Both the position numbers and the translations under genes were made by a program. From contig JAJNNX010000009.1 in NCBI GenBank assembly GCA_023159155.1, positions 186,001 to 250,000 on the forward strand: a DNA stretch of 64,000 nt, written 5' to 3'. Shown here one piece after another: positions 24,401 through 36,601 of the stretch (within the stretch, counting starts at the first letter, position 1; the number at the start of each line of letters is the position of its first letter). The notes beneath the pieces were generated by a model, which saw only the letters and a program-made list of their open reading frames with translations, was not told the origin of the DNA and searched no databases. This stretch comes from Ustulina deusta (taxonomy: Eukaryota > Ascomycota > Sordariomycetes > Xylariales > Xylariaceae).

Positions 24401-26612
24401 ATAAAAATTTAAATAATTTTAAATTAGGATTTTAATAATTTTAAAAATACTAAATTAATTTAGTTGTTTTTTAAGCTTTGTAATTATGTTTATATGTTTA
24501 TTTATTATATTAGTAAAATTGCTGCTTTTTTAAATTAATTGCTAAAAAAAAATAAGCTGTTTATAATAGGACTAGAATAGAAATAAGCTTTTGAATATAT
24601 AAAACTACTAATATATAAAATATTTGTTTTAGCTTTTTTTAGGCCTAGCTAACTAATATAAATAAAAATAAATATTTTATATAATATAATAAAAAAAGTT
24701 ATTTAGTAGCAATAAAAAGATATAACTTAGAAACCTATAAAGTATTTTTTTAAAATAATAATACTAATTAAGCAAGTTTATTTAATTTAAAACTATAAAC
24801 TTTTAGTAGTAATATAGATTTTAGAATATTATTGCTTAAAGTTTTTTAAAACTAAGTTTTTTGTAATAATTAATTATTAAGCTTTATTATACTTTTTAAA
24901 TAAATAGATCTTATTAATATAATAAGTATGTTAGGCTAACTTTTTATTAAATTTTAATATTATTTTTTAATACTAATTAAAACAAAAAAATATAGTAGCT
25001 AATGCTTTATTAAAAAAAATAGCCGAGCTTTTTATAATTAAAGCTAAAGAAATTAAAAAAAAAATAATAGTATTAGTTCTGCTTAATAAAATATTACGTT
25101 TTATATTAACTATGGACTTTTTATTTAATATTTTTTAAAAAGCTAATTTAATAAACCTAATTAAATAAAAAAACTAGCTGTAAGATCTAAGAAATAAAAA
25201 TAAAAAACTATATATATTTTTAATTATTATATACTAAAGTTAATATAAAATAATTAAAATATTAAAATAAAAATATTATTAGTTTTATTTAAAATATAAT
25301 TATAAATAATATATATATAATTATTATAACTATAAAAAAAATAAAAAATTATAAAATAAAATTTTTAGTTTTTTTTATTTATTGTTTATATTAGCTATAG
25401 TATAGTAATATATAATAATAAATAGTAAAAATATACTATTTAATTAATAGGGTTATAACTATATATAAATATTTATAAATAAGTTTAGTTATTTAATTAT
25501 AACTTTATTTAGTAAAAAGATAGATATTATAGAATTATTAGTTATTTAATACTATAAAAATTTATATAAATTTTTTAGTATATTAAATATATAAATATTA
25601 GATAATATAAAATTGTTTATTTTTAAATTTATAGTAATAATTAATAGTTTTATAAGTATTAAGTACTATTTTAGTAGTACTTATTATTTTTAGACTTAAA
25701 AAGTAATAAAATTAACTAATTAAAAACTAAAATAATTAAAATATTTATTTTTTTGTTTTAGATTTTATATATAATTTTTTATAATATTTATTAATTAATA
25801 TATTATTACTAAAAGTAATAATAAAAATTAAAACATAAAACTTTTTAATAATAAATATTAATAAAACTATTATAAATTTTAATATTAAGTAATAAATGTT
25901 TAAATTAGTTTATTAAACTTAAAATATTTAAAAAATAGTAGATAATATAGCAATTTTTGCGTAAAAATAATATAAGTTATAAACTAATAAAAAAAAATAC
26001 TTAATAGATTTTAAAATAAAAAACAAGGTTTTTAAAAAAAAAAAAAAGCTTTATAATATAAGTATTAATTACTAGATTGGATTTTTAGTTAGTTAAACTT
26101 TTTAAAATCTTAAAAAAACAAAAATTTAGTTATGTTTTTAATTTGCTTAATTTTTATAAAATAAAAAACTTATTTTATACTAACTAATTATAAAAAATAA
26201 GCAATAACTTTTTATTTTAATAAATTTAATTATTGTTTTTAGCTAAAAATATTAATAGTAAAGCAAAATTTAAAATTAAACAAATTAAATAATTAAAAAT
26301 ATATAAAAAAAATAAAAAGCTATAATACTAGGTTGCTTAAAAAAGCTATAATTTTAATAATATTTAATATATAGCTTAGAATTTTAAAAACGCGCTAATT
26401 AAGCTTGACTAATTTTATAAAATTTATAAAAAAGCTTTTAGATTTCTTATAAAGTTATAAAAATAAATATATATAGTAATAGCTAATAAATTTGCAAGCG
26501 ATTATAAAAATAATAATAAAGCAATATAATATAAAAAAGCTATATAAATCTAATATTATTAGTAACTTTAAATTAAAACTATATTTAAACTTTTAGTTTT
26601 AAAAAAAAGTAG

Positions 26613-26850
26613 GATAATAGTTAGTATAGTTTTAGCAAAACTTATAAAAACTTTAGACCTATATAGTAATAAAATAAAAAGTTTATATATAGACTAACTT
26701 ATAATTTTGTAGTTATATATATAAAGTTTATATTTATTTACTTTATAAACTTTGACTTTTTTTTTTTTTTTTTTTTTTTTTTTAGCTTAGAGTTTTTGTC
26801 TATAGTATTAATAAACTAGCTGTGGAAGCTTTATTCGACTGATCGTAATA
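26613..26850 (+). repeat. LTR C (3' LTR of the inner Ty3 element)
   Basis: 238 bp, similar to LTR B over its whole length, with a T-run of over 20 nt in the middle. Its last base abuts the ATAAT duplicate. Confidence 0.78.
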
Positions 26851-28130
26851 ATAATAATAAAAAATCTATAATAAGAATAACTTTAGTAGTTTATTTAATT
26901 TAAAAAATAAGTAGGACTAATAGAAATTTTTTTATTAGTTTTTTTATTTATTTTAACTAAAATATATAACTAAAATAAATCAATTATTTTTAAAATACTT
27001 ATTTAATTATAAATTAATAGTATTAAAATAAAAACTTTAGCTTTATATAATACTAGAACTTATATTTTTTTAATAATTAGCTATAAATTTATATAATAAA
27101 TTAAATAATAATTAAAAATAAAAATAATTTATTTAGCTAAACTTTAAAAACTTTATAACTACTAAAATAAAATAATTAGCAAAATCTATAAATATTTAAT
27201 ATATATTATAAAAATTAATAATTAATAATTTAAAAACTAAATATTTTAAATTATTAACTTTAGTTATAATATTATTATTAATATTAAATAGTTAATAAAA
27301 TAAAATATTCTAATAAAAATCTAAAAATAATAATTAATCTAATTAAATAATCTATTTTTATTAGCTTAATTTTGGCTAATAATTATAGTTAAACTTTTTA
27401 GCTATAAATAATAAAATATAAACCTAAAAATATAAAAAAATACTAATTAATATAATTAAACGTTAAAAAAATATTATTAAATATTAAAACAACTTTTTAA
27501 AAACAAAATAATTATTTTAAAGATAACTAAAACTAAAAAAATATAAAAAAAACCTAGAACTTTTAAACCTAAAACAAAAAAAGTCTATATAATAATTCTT
27601 AAAAAAAAAAACCTAAACTACTATTAAAAAAATTATATAAAACTTTTAGAATTATTTCTATTAAAATAAATAAAAACAACTAGCTAAAAAAATTTTAAAA
27701 AAGCTTATTATAATTAAGTTTATAATAATTAAAAATAACTATATTAAACTATTTAAAAAAAACTTAAAAATAATTAATATTTTATAAAAAAAATAAATTT
27801 AGATTAATTAAGTAGTATTATAAAAGATTTTTAATAATAAATTAATTTTATTTTTAAAAAAAAAAACCTTAAATATATAAAATTAATATAAAACTTTTTG
27901 CTTTTTTAGTTATTATATTTAAAAAAATTCTTTTTAAAAAAAAAATTTAAAACTTTATTATTATTATAACTAGAATTTAATATAGTACTAAAACTTAATA
28001 ATAAAAAATATATTTTTAAGCTTTATTAATATTAAATATTTATATAGTTTATTTTATTTAAAAAAAAGTTTATAAACAAACTATTAGCTATAAATTTTAT
28101 TAAATAAAATATAAATTTAAACGTTATTTT

Positions 28131-30857
28131 TGTCGGATGGGTCTACCCGGGGTAGTGTGAGCGTATATGGTGCCGTACGCAAGGGCAGATCTGTTGAAGC
28201 AAACACCATATAATCTATTGTACTATATCTGATGCCTATCGAAAGGAAAGAAGGGAACCATTCGGCAGGTGCGAGGGGTGCCAGATATACCCCTTTGTAT
28301 TCGTACGAATACGAATGCGAAGGGTCCACCTGACCCCTAGCCACCTGGGCTAGCCATGGGCTAGCATGGCCAAATGGGCCATGCCATGGCCTTCGGCCAT
28401 AGTCCGAATAAAGTATATAATTAACCTGGAATACTATTCTAACACTAACTATTTTTACTTTTTATTGCGTTGCTAGGTTAATCGTACGAATAAAACTAAA
28501 TATAAAAATCTGCGTTCGGCAGAGACCATAACTCTACCTAATACTAGAAACAACAAACAAAAAACTTTTCGTACGGCTAGCCCTCCAATTAGCTAGCCCT
28601 CTATATAGCTAGCCTTTCTGTATAGCTAGCCTATTTATTCGGCTAGCCTTTCTGTATAGCTAGCCCGACTGCTCGGCTAGCCCTTCGAATAGCTAGCCCT
28701 CCTGTTCGGTTGTTTGGCTATTTGTACAACGGGTTAATAGGGGGTTCTTAGTATTACTAATACCTTTTTAATTCTGTTTTTTTTTTTTTAATTTGTTGAA
28801 CAGGTCTATATAGGTATTAGCCGAGGGGGAAGGGGGTAAAAGGTCTGTTCTGTACGGGTCAAAAAGTAGCCGTACAAAGGAGTATTTAAAAAGTTTTTGT
28901 ATGTAATTTGTACGAAAGGCAGGAGAAAAAGGGGGAAAAAGGGGAAAAGAAAAGGTAATCTATCCCTCTGGATAGGGCTAGTTTAAAAGTAGGTAGGTTG
29001 CCGAAGGGTTATTTAGTAGTTGTAGTTTATTGTTATAAAGCCGAACAAGTTTATCGGTATACGTTGTTCCCTATAAGGGTCCGTACAACCTGTTTTGTTT
29101 GATTACTTTAATTAGTTCTTTTTAGAATTGCTGATTAACCAAATTAAAATGTTCGGCCTCTTATTTATAAAAATCATTATATATATTTCTTATTATTTTA
29201 ATCCTTAGTATTTATATATTTATATATTTAAGTATAACTATAGCAAAATATATTATAAATAGTTTTAAGTTATTAGTTATATTTTATTTGCTAAGAAAGT
29301 TTTAGTAGCTTTAGTATATAAAACCGGTATATTTTTTTTATAGCTTTATTAAAATATTGCTTCTTTTAGCCAGGTTTTCGTACAAAATTTTGGCCGGAGG
29401 GTTGTTTGCTGTGCTATATAGCATTCTAAAAAGGGGGGGAAAAGGTTAGGTTTTTTTATATAAGGTTAAAAGAGTAGTTGTACAAAAAAGTATTCGAAGG
29501 TCTTTTATACATAGGTTATACAAAGGGGTCGGTAGCAAAAAAGGGGGAAAAAGGGGTATAGGCACTAAAGGAAAAATTAGGTGCCGAACGGTCTGTCCTG
29601 TATAGGGTTAAAAATATATATATACGGAAGAAAAGGAGGGGGTCTGGTTAATATTAATGGGTTAAGCACCGAAAGAAATGTTCGAAGGTTTTTTGTATGC
29701 GAGTTATATAAAAAAAAAGGGTTGTAGGGTCTGAAAGGCTTAATTAGGGCCTTTAGATTTAGATAGTATAGCCTAGTTATACAAAGTCTAGAATTATATA
29801 GGGCTGCATATAAAAGTTGTTTATTACTTAGCTTATATATAACAAATAATCTAGAGATTATTTAGCTAGTTTATATAATAGATTATTAAAAAGTATATTT
29901 AAGTGCTTTTGCAAGTTTATTTTATAGCAAAATTAATAAGTAGCTATATAAAATATAAGTTATATAAAAAATAAAAGTTATAATAAAGCTTATAGTTAAT
30001 TCTTATAATTTGGTCTGCTAAGCAGATCGGTTATAATTGTTTTATATATATAAAAAGGTTATATAAAAATAATTAATTTTTTTTTTTAGTCTTGCTAGGC
30101 GGAACGTTATAAAAAATAAACTATTTAGTTAAAGCAAAAATATAAAAAAGTTTTATATAGCAGCTATATAATAGTTATATATTAGTTATATAACTTTTAT
30201 ATACTAACTATATAAAAAAAAAAGTATAAAAATAGCTTTATAATTAATACTAATTTTTTGTTTTATTAAACAAAGTAGTATAACTAGTTTGATTTATTTT
30301 TTTGTTTCTGCTAAGCAAAAGATTAAAAGATTAAACTTAAATATTAATCTAGTTTAATAACTTATATAAAAAGGCGTCCAAAATAGGTTTACTAAGCGGA
30401 ATATATTTTGTTTAGCTTTTGTATAATTTAGCTAAAAATCTTTTGCTACGCGGAAATTTTTTAAATTATTATATAATATTCGGTAGTATTTTGTTTTTTT
30501 AAAACTTTGCTAGTTTATAAGTCCTGGTTGACTTACTAATTAGTATTAGATAGGTCTACCCGGGGTAGTATGAGCATATATAGTGCCGTACGCAAGGGTA
30601 GATCTGTTAAAGCAAATACTATATAATCTATTGTACTATGTCTAATGCCTATCGAAAGGAAAAAAGGGAACTATTCGGCAGGTGCGAGGGGTGCCAGATA
30701 TACCCTTTTGTATTCGTACAAATACGAATGCGAAGGGTCCACCTGACCTTTAGCCACCTGGGCTAGCCATGGGCTAGCATGGCCAAATGGGCCATGCCAT
30801 GGCCTTCGGCCATGGTCCGAATAAAGCGTACGATTGACCTGGAATACTATTTTAACA
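28131..30857. mobile_element. Non-autonomous LTR element (TRIM/LARD-like), 2.7 kb
   Basis: Two 314-bp LTRs (28131-28444 and 30544-30857) start TGTCGG or its mutant and end CTAACA or TTAACA. They are flanked by ATTTT on both sides (28126-28130 and 30858-30862). The 2.1-kb interior has no protein-coding frame that I can support; it is G+C-richer and less mutated than its host element. The related solo LTR at 5755-6056 also sits in ATTTT. Mobilisation would need proteins from another element. Confidence 0.82.
28576..28715 (+). repeat. GCTAGCC-based tandem repeat inside the non-autonomous element
   Basis: About seven irregular 16-19-bp units, each built around the palindrome GGCTAGCC or AGCTAGCC followed by a pyrimidine-rich spacer (CTCTATAT, TTTCTGTAT, CTTCGAAT). 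The same GGCTAGCC core also occurs in the flanking LTRs. Confidence 0.75.
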
Positions 30858-33642
30858 ATTTTTGTTTTATTTATATTTAAATTTAAATTAATTAAATATA
30901 AGTTTATAATTAATTATTAATAAAAAAATATATATTTAAAAAATTAAATTGTACTAGTTTTAAATATTAATAATATTATATTTAATTGTTATAATATTAT
31001 TTATTTTATAAAACTAAATATTATTAAAGCTTTTTATTAATTATTATTAATTATAAAATTATACTATTTTTTTTTTTAAATTTATAAAAAAATATTTTAA
31101 TAAAAAGTTTTATTATTTAGTTTAAAAATAAAATCTGCCTAATAGTAAGCTTTTATTAATATATAAATTTAAAAACTTTTAAATAAATTTGTAAATATTT
31201 ATATAAATAATATTTTAATTTATTTTAAAACTAAAAAATAGTACTAAATTTATTATAAAAAAGTAATTTATTACTTATATTAAACTAAATATTAAAAAAA
31301 TATTAAAAAATTTTGTTTTAATATATTTATTATTAATTATTTAAAAATAATTATGAAAATTAAAATAAAAATTAAAATTAACTTTATAAAAATCTAAATA
31401 ATCTTAAATTAAGATTTTAATAATTTTAAAAATATTAAATTAATCTAGTTATTTTTTAAGTTTTATAATTATATTTATATATTTATTTATTATACTAGTA
31501 AAATTACTATTCTTTTAAATTAACTATTAAAAAAAATAAACTATTTATAATAAAACTAAAATAAAAATAAGCTTTTAAATATATAAAACTATTAATATAT
31601 AAAATATTTATTTTAATTTTTTTTAGGCTTAACTAACCAATATAAATAAAAATAAATATTTTATATAATATAATAAAAAGAATTATTTAGTAACAATAAA
31701 AAAATAAAACTTAAAAACTTATAAAGTATTTTTTTAAAATAATAATATAAACTTTAAAATATTATTATTTAAAGCTTTTTAAAACTAAGTTTTTTATAAT
31801 AACTAATTATTAAGCTTTATTATATTTTTTAAATAAATAGATTTTATTAATATAATAAATATATTAACCTAATTTTTTATTAAACTTTAATATTATGTTT
31901 TAATATTAACTAAAATAAAAAAATATAGTAGCTAATGCTTTATTAAAAAAAATAGCCAAACTTTTTATAATTAAAACTAAAAAAACTAAAAAAAAAACAA
32001 TAATATTAATTTTATTTAACAAAATATTAAGTTTTATATTAACTATAGATTTTTTATTTAATATTTTTTAAAAGGCTAACCTAGTAAATTTAATTAAATA
32101 AAAAAACCAGTTATAAGATTTAAAAAATAAAAACAAAAAACTATATATATTTAAAATTATTTTAAATAAAACTATTTTTTTTATATAGCTTTAATTTAAA
32201 AAGCTTATATATTTTTAATTACTATATACTAAAATTAATACAAAATAATTAAAATATTAAAATAAAAATATTATTAGTTTTATTTAAAATATAATTATAA
32301 ATAATATATATATAATTATTATAATTATAAAAAAAACAAAATATTATAAAATAAAACTTTTAGTTTTATTTATTTATTATTTATATTAGCTATACTATAG
32401 CAATATATAATAATAAATAATAAAAATATATTACTTAACTAATAAAATTATAATTATATATAAGTATTTATAAATAAATTTAGCTATTTAATTATAACTT
32501 TACTTAGGAAAAAAATAAATATTATAAAATTATTAATTATATAATATTATAACAATTTATATAAATTTTTTAATATATTAAATATATAAATATTAAATAA
32601 TATAAGATTATTTATTTTTAAATTTATAGTAATAACTAATAATTTTATAAATACTAAATACTATTTTAGTAGTATTTACTACTCTTAGACCTAAAAAATA
32701 ATAAAATTAATTAATTAAAAATTAAACTAATAACTTTATTTTTATATTAATAAATACTAAAATAATTAAAATATTTATTTTTTTGTTTTAGACTTTATAT
32801 ATAATTTTTTATAATATTTATCAATTAATATATTACTACTAAAAATAATAATAAAAATTAAAATATAAAATTTCCTAATAATAAATATTAATAAAACTAT
32901 TATAAATTTTAATATTAAATAATAAATGTTTGAACTAGTTTATTAAACTTAAAATATTTAAAAAATAATATATAATATAGCAACTTTTATATAAAAACAA
33001 TACAAACTATAAACTAATAAAAAAAATATTTAATAAATTTTAAAATAAAAACCAAGATTTTTAAAAAAAAAAAAAAAGCTTTATAATATAAGTATTAATT
33101 ATTAGATTGGACTTTTAATTAGTTAGACTTTTTAAAATTTTAAAAAAACAAAAATTTAGCTATATTTTTAATTTGCTTAATTTTTATAAAATAAAAAACC
33201 TGTTTTATACCGACCGATTATAAAAAGCAAACAATAACCTTTTATTTTAATAAATCTAATTATTGCTTTTAGCTAAAAATATTAATAACAAAACAGAATT
33301 TAAAATTAAATAAATCAAACGATTAAAAATATATAAAAAAAACAAAAAACTATAATATTAGATTATTTAAAAAAGCTGCAATCCTAATAATATCTAGTAC
33401 ATAGCTTAAATTTTTAAAAATATACTAATTAAACTTAACTAATTCTATAAAACTTATAAAAAAGCTTTTAGATTTTTTATAAAATTATAAAAATAAATAT
33501 ATATAATAATAATTAATAAATTTGCAAATAATTATAAAAACAATAATAAAGTAGTATAATATAAAAAAACTATATAAACCTAATATTATTAGTAACTTTA
33601 AATTAAAACTATATTTAAACTTTTAGTTTTAAAAAAAAGTAA

Positions 33643-33879
33643 TATAATAGTTAATATAGTTTTAGCAAAACTTATAAAAACTTTAAACCTATATAATAAT
33701 AAAATAAAAAGTCTATATATAGATTAACCTATAATTTTATAGCTATATATATAAAGTTTATATCTACCCACCTTATAAACTTTGATTTTTTTCCTTTTTT
33801 TCTTTTTTTTTTAGCTTAAAGTCTTTGTTTATAGTATTAATAAACTAGCTATAGAAGCTTTACTTAACTAATCGTGACA
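33643..33879 (+). repeat. LTR D
   Basis: 237-bp LTR of the second Ty3 family. It starts TATAATAG (mutated TGTAACGG) and ends CGTGACA. Confidence 0.78.
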
Positions 33880-33984
33880 TATAGCTGCAGAGTTATAGGT
33901 TGGTCTGTGTGTAGATTTCTTATTTTATTGCTATATGGGTCTGGAGTCCTTGCAGGTCTTGCTAAGACTATACTGACCGTTATA
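33880..33984 (-). repeat. Inverted LTR fragment E
   Basis: The reverse complement of the first about 105 bp of the same LTR, abutting the end of LTR D head to head. It is notably less mutated than D: GGTCTGGAGTCC, TGCAGGTC and CTGACCGT are preserved. It points to an inversion or a second, truncated insertion. Confidence 0.75.
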
Positions 33985-33990
33985 TTTTAA

Positions 33991-34051
33991 GCAAATTTGT
34001 ATAGGAAAATAACTAGTATAATATACTGGCTATTTTCCTATATAAATTCGC
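33991..34051. repeat. Near-perfect hairpin, 29-bp arms, 3-nt loop
   Basis: Arms 33991-34019 and 34023-34051 are reverse complements except for four positions, all transitions. The core is TATAGGAAAATA paired with TATTTTCCTATA. It begins six bases after inverted LTR fragment E. Its origin is unknown. Confidence 0.75.
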
Positions 34052-34289
34052 ATAAAAAAACCCTTAAAAATTAATACTTAAAATTATATAATAAATCAAG
34101 TAAAAATAATAAAAATACTTAGTTATAATATTTAAATATTAATTAATTATATTTAATCGAAAAGAAATTAAACAAAAATAAATCCCTACTTTTATCTTTT
34201 TTAAAATAGGTTTAAAAATATAACTTCGAAATTTTTTTATATAGTGTTAACAAATTTATTACTAATATATATATAAAATTGTTAGTACT

Positions 34290-34688
34290 AAATTTTTATT
34301 AAAAAAAACATACGTAAATTAATTAGTATTAATTTAAAAATAGAGCTAATTTATTATTATTTTTTTTATATAATATTTTAATGTTTTTATATTAAAATTT
34401 AACGCTAAACTATTTTTAGCTATTATTTCTACTTTTTAAACTATTTTTAAATTTTAATTTTTAAAAACTTTATAATATTATTTTAAAAAATTATTATTAA
34501 ATAAATAAAAAATAGCTACATTTTTTATTTATTCTTTTATAAAATATATTACGTTTTATATATTAAATTTTTAAACTGGACTATTTTTAGCTATTTTATC
34601 CATATTATTAACAAGGATTATATATTTTAAATTTGCGATTTTTAATTGGGCCCGTGAGAGGGGGGGCCCGCGAGGGGGGGGGTTAGCT
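34290..34688 (-). repeat. Right terminal inverted repeat
   Basis: Partner of 20502-20896. The outer tip contains a G-run, GGCCCGCGAG and GGTTAGCT, then TA. Confidence 0.75.
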
Positions 34689-34690
34689 TA

Positions 34691-35489
34691 TAATAAATAT
34701 ATTAGGTAGCATTATCGGGGAAAACTGATCGAATAAATAGATACAAAATTTCCAAGTGATTAAATAACTAATCGATTAAGGTATTGTTTTCGCGTGCTTC
34801 CTGAAGCTATCGTAATCACTTAGAAATGATACAGATGCCCCCTTTTATATATGAGAATCCGCCCTGCTATAAGTGACTAAGCCTGAGCCACTACATTCCG
34901 ACAACACAAGATAAATACACCAGGTCAGGAGATTCGGGAAATAATTCTCTCCATCCAGCACCTTCGTAAACGTTCTTTTCTCCTTTCAATTTTTTTTTAC
35001 CTCATTTCATGCAGTTGGCTTATAAGAATCACTTCAGCTTCTAGTCTAGTGTACCTAGTTACTTAGTGTTACGAAAATCGCTGAGTAAGCAGACCAGAGG
35101 GGAGCGGGCTCTAACCTGATCAAGAAGGAATATTTCATACCGGGCCGCTAATCCTGCCTGGAAAATTGGGCGACCTGCACTCATCATTCCGTTAAGAAAA
35201 CCAAGGACATTTGTTTCGACCGAGACGTGATTAAGCAGAAACATTCAGAGCAGGGCGCCTGACAAAACAAGGCTCTCGAAGCAGCCAGCATGAGCTCTTG
35301 CACTGGATGTTCAATACCGTAGTTGTCGCTCAGTGGAGGCGGGGACTGATAGAAAGCCCATAGACATTGGTTGCGCAAGTTTGCAGGGGATCTCTTAAGG
35401 GCTTTCAACTCTGTTATTAGTATTGTCTTTTTTCTTTGTCATAGATTTCCCCTCATCTTGCGTTCAAGGATCAGCGTCGTGTAGCCACT
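34691..35489. other. Intergenic, promoter side of the ketopantoate reductase gene
   Basis: Base composition returns to normal within a few hundred bases of the TIR. I see no supported gene; short open frames on the minus strand lack family features. TTTTTTTTTACCTC-type pyrimidine stretches near 34990 may belong to the promoter. Confidence 0.4.
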
Positions 35490-36601
35490 ATGGCCCAAGC
35501 AAAGGCAAGAATTCTGATCATCGGCACCGGTGGCGTGGGCACTATTGCGGCGTATGCACTCGAGACAGGGGGTAGAGCGGAGGTCACAGCCGTAATGAGA
35601 TCTAATTACGCAGTCGTTGAGAGGAATGGCATTGACATCAATTCGATTGAGCATGGCCACGACATCAAAGCATGGCGACCGACCGCAAGTGAGTAGCACG
35701 CGATCAAACATCCTTCACTGCTGGTCATGACGTACAGCGAGACACTGACAGAGGCTTCCTAGTTCGGAAGACCATTCCCGACGTGAGTAAAGAGATGCTG
35801 CAGCCCTTCAACTTTATTCTGGTGACGACCAAGAACGTCCCGGACTTCCCTCCCACCGTAGCAGACATCATCGCGCCGGCCGTAACGCCAGGCAAGACCT
35901 CCATAGTACTTTCGCAGAACGGCCTAAACATCGAGAAGCCGCTGATAGAGCGCTTCCCGACGAACCCCATCATCAGCAGCATATCCTATATCTCGGTGAC
36001 GGAAACCTCCCATGGCAAGTTTATTCACGACGATGCAGACGTGCAGAAGATAGGTCCCTTTGACAGCCCAGGCGTAGTACCCGGCGTGGCAGAGGAGGCG
36101 GCGCGGCGCTACGTGGCGGCATACAATGCCGCGGGCAAACTGAATGTAGTGTTTGACGCCGATGTGAGATTCGCGCGTTGGCGCAAGCTCGTGTACAATG
36201 CATCGTACAATTCGGTGGCGGCGGTGCTGCGCATGGACACGGCGCGCATGCGCATGAGCAAGCACATAATCGATGACTTGATCCGGCCCATCATGCTTGA
36301 AATCATGGACGCGGCGCGCGCAAACGGCGTGCAACTACCCGACGACGTGCCGGACAAGTCGATCCGTGTCGACCCAATAGACAACGCGTTCAAGCCTAGC
36401 ATGTGCCAGGATGTCGAGAAGGGCAACTTCATGGAGATCGAAACGATCGTAGGGGAACCGCTCCGGGAGGGCGAGGCCCGCGGCGTCCCGATGCCCACGC
36501 TGCGGACGGTTTACGGGCTTCTCAAGGGTATGCAGCTGCAGATCATGGAGAAGAAAGGGCTCTGGGAGGCCAAATTTACAGACAATAACCCTTATCAATA
36601 G
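35490..36601 (+). CDS. Ketopantoate reductase family (ApbA/PanE) oxidoreductase
   Basis: Two exons: 35490-35688 and 35754-36601, 348 residues. The 65-bp intron starts GTGAGT. I choose the AG at 35752-35753 because the earlier ACAG at 35748-35751 gives an immediate stop. The N-terminal Rossmann motif is ILIIGTGGVG (residues about 8-17). The middle has VTTKNVPD. The C-terminal ApbA_C domain has KLVYNASYN with the conserved Lys, and SMCQDVEKG...EIETIVGEPLREG with the family Glu. The family reduces 2-dehydropantoate to pantoate with NADPH in the CoA pathway. Fungi carry several paralogues of uncertain substrate, so the exact reaction is not proven. The gene is undamaged although it lies about 0.8 kb from the repeat block. 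Confidence 0.85.

Larger units (their letters stand above)
21169..26850 (+). mobile_element. Full-length Ty3/gypsy element (5.7 kb), RIP-mutated
   Basis: LTR B (21169-21404) starts TGTAACGG; LTR C (26613-26850) ends CGTAATA, a mutant of CGTAACA. The duplication ATAAT flanks both ends (21164-21168 and 26851-26855). The gag zinc knuckle survives at 22809-22850 as CFICSKKKHILVNC, spaced CX2CX4HX4C. RNase H-like residues lie at about 24640-25030, with an ADALSR-like end decayed to ANALLKK, so the order gag to RNase H fits Ty3/gypsy. Size is typical of the family. Many stops make it inactive. Confidence 0.78.
20897..33879 (+). mobile_element. Outer Ty3/gypsy copy (LTR A to LTR D), deleted and nested
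   Basis: LTR A (20897-21093, shortened) is followed by about 75 bp of leader, then the inserted copy 21169-26850. The outer copy resumes at 26851 at a point equivalent to 22893 of the inner copy, so its gag region is deleted. It is interrupted again by the non-autonomous element at 28131-30857 and ends in LTR D (33643-33879, ending CGTGACA). About 200 bp after the second insertion (30863-31062) has no counterpart in the inner copy and is unexplained. No clean 5-bp duplication is visible around A-D. Confidence 0.65.
20502..34688. mobile_element. TIR-bounded composite element (14.2 kb) with nested retroelements
   Basis: The left edge (AGCTAACC followed by a C-rich stretch and TCGCGGGCCC) reappears as its reverse complement at the right edge (GGGCCCGCGA, G-run, GGTTAGCT). 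The inverted similarity continues inward for about 395 bp. TA flanks both outer ends (20500-20501 and 34689-34690), as expected for a Tc1/mariner or Fot1/pogo-type target. No transposase is visible. The interior is filled by retroelements inserted beside the left TIR. The original element may have been only about 1 kb, a MITE-like unit. Class assignment is inference. Confidence 0.6.

Noticed and set aside
28117..28344. Minus-strand frame over an LTR
   Set aside because: It lies within the 314-bp LTR and extends into flanking host element; similar frames on both strands of the solo LTR at 5755 show it is fortuitous.
28576..28715. Possible CRISPR array
   Set aside because: Units are irregular, spacers are not unique, and the setting is a fungal retroelement.
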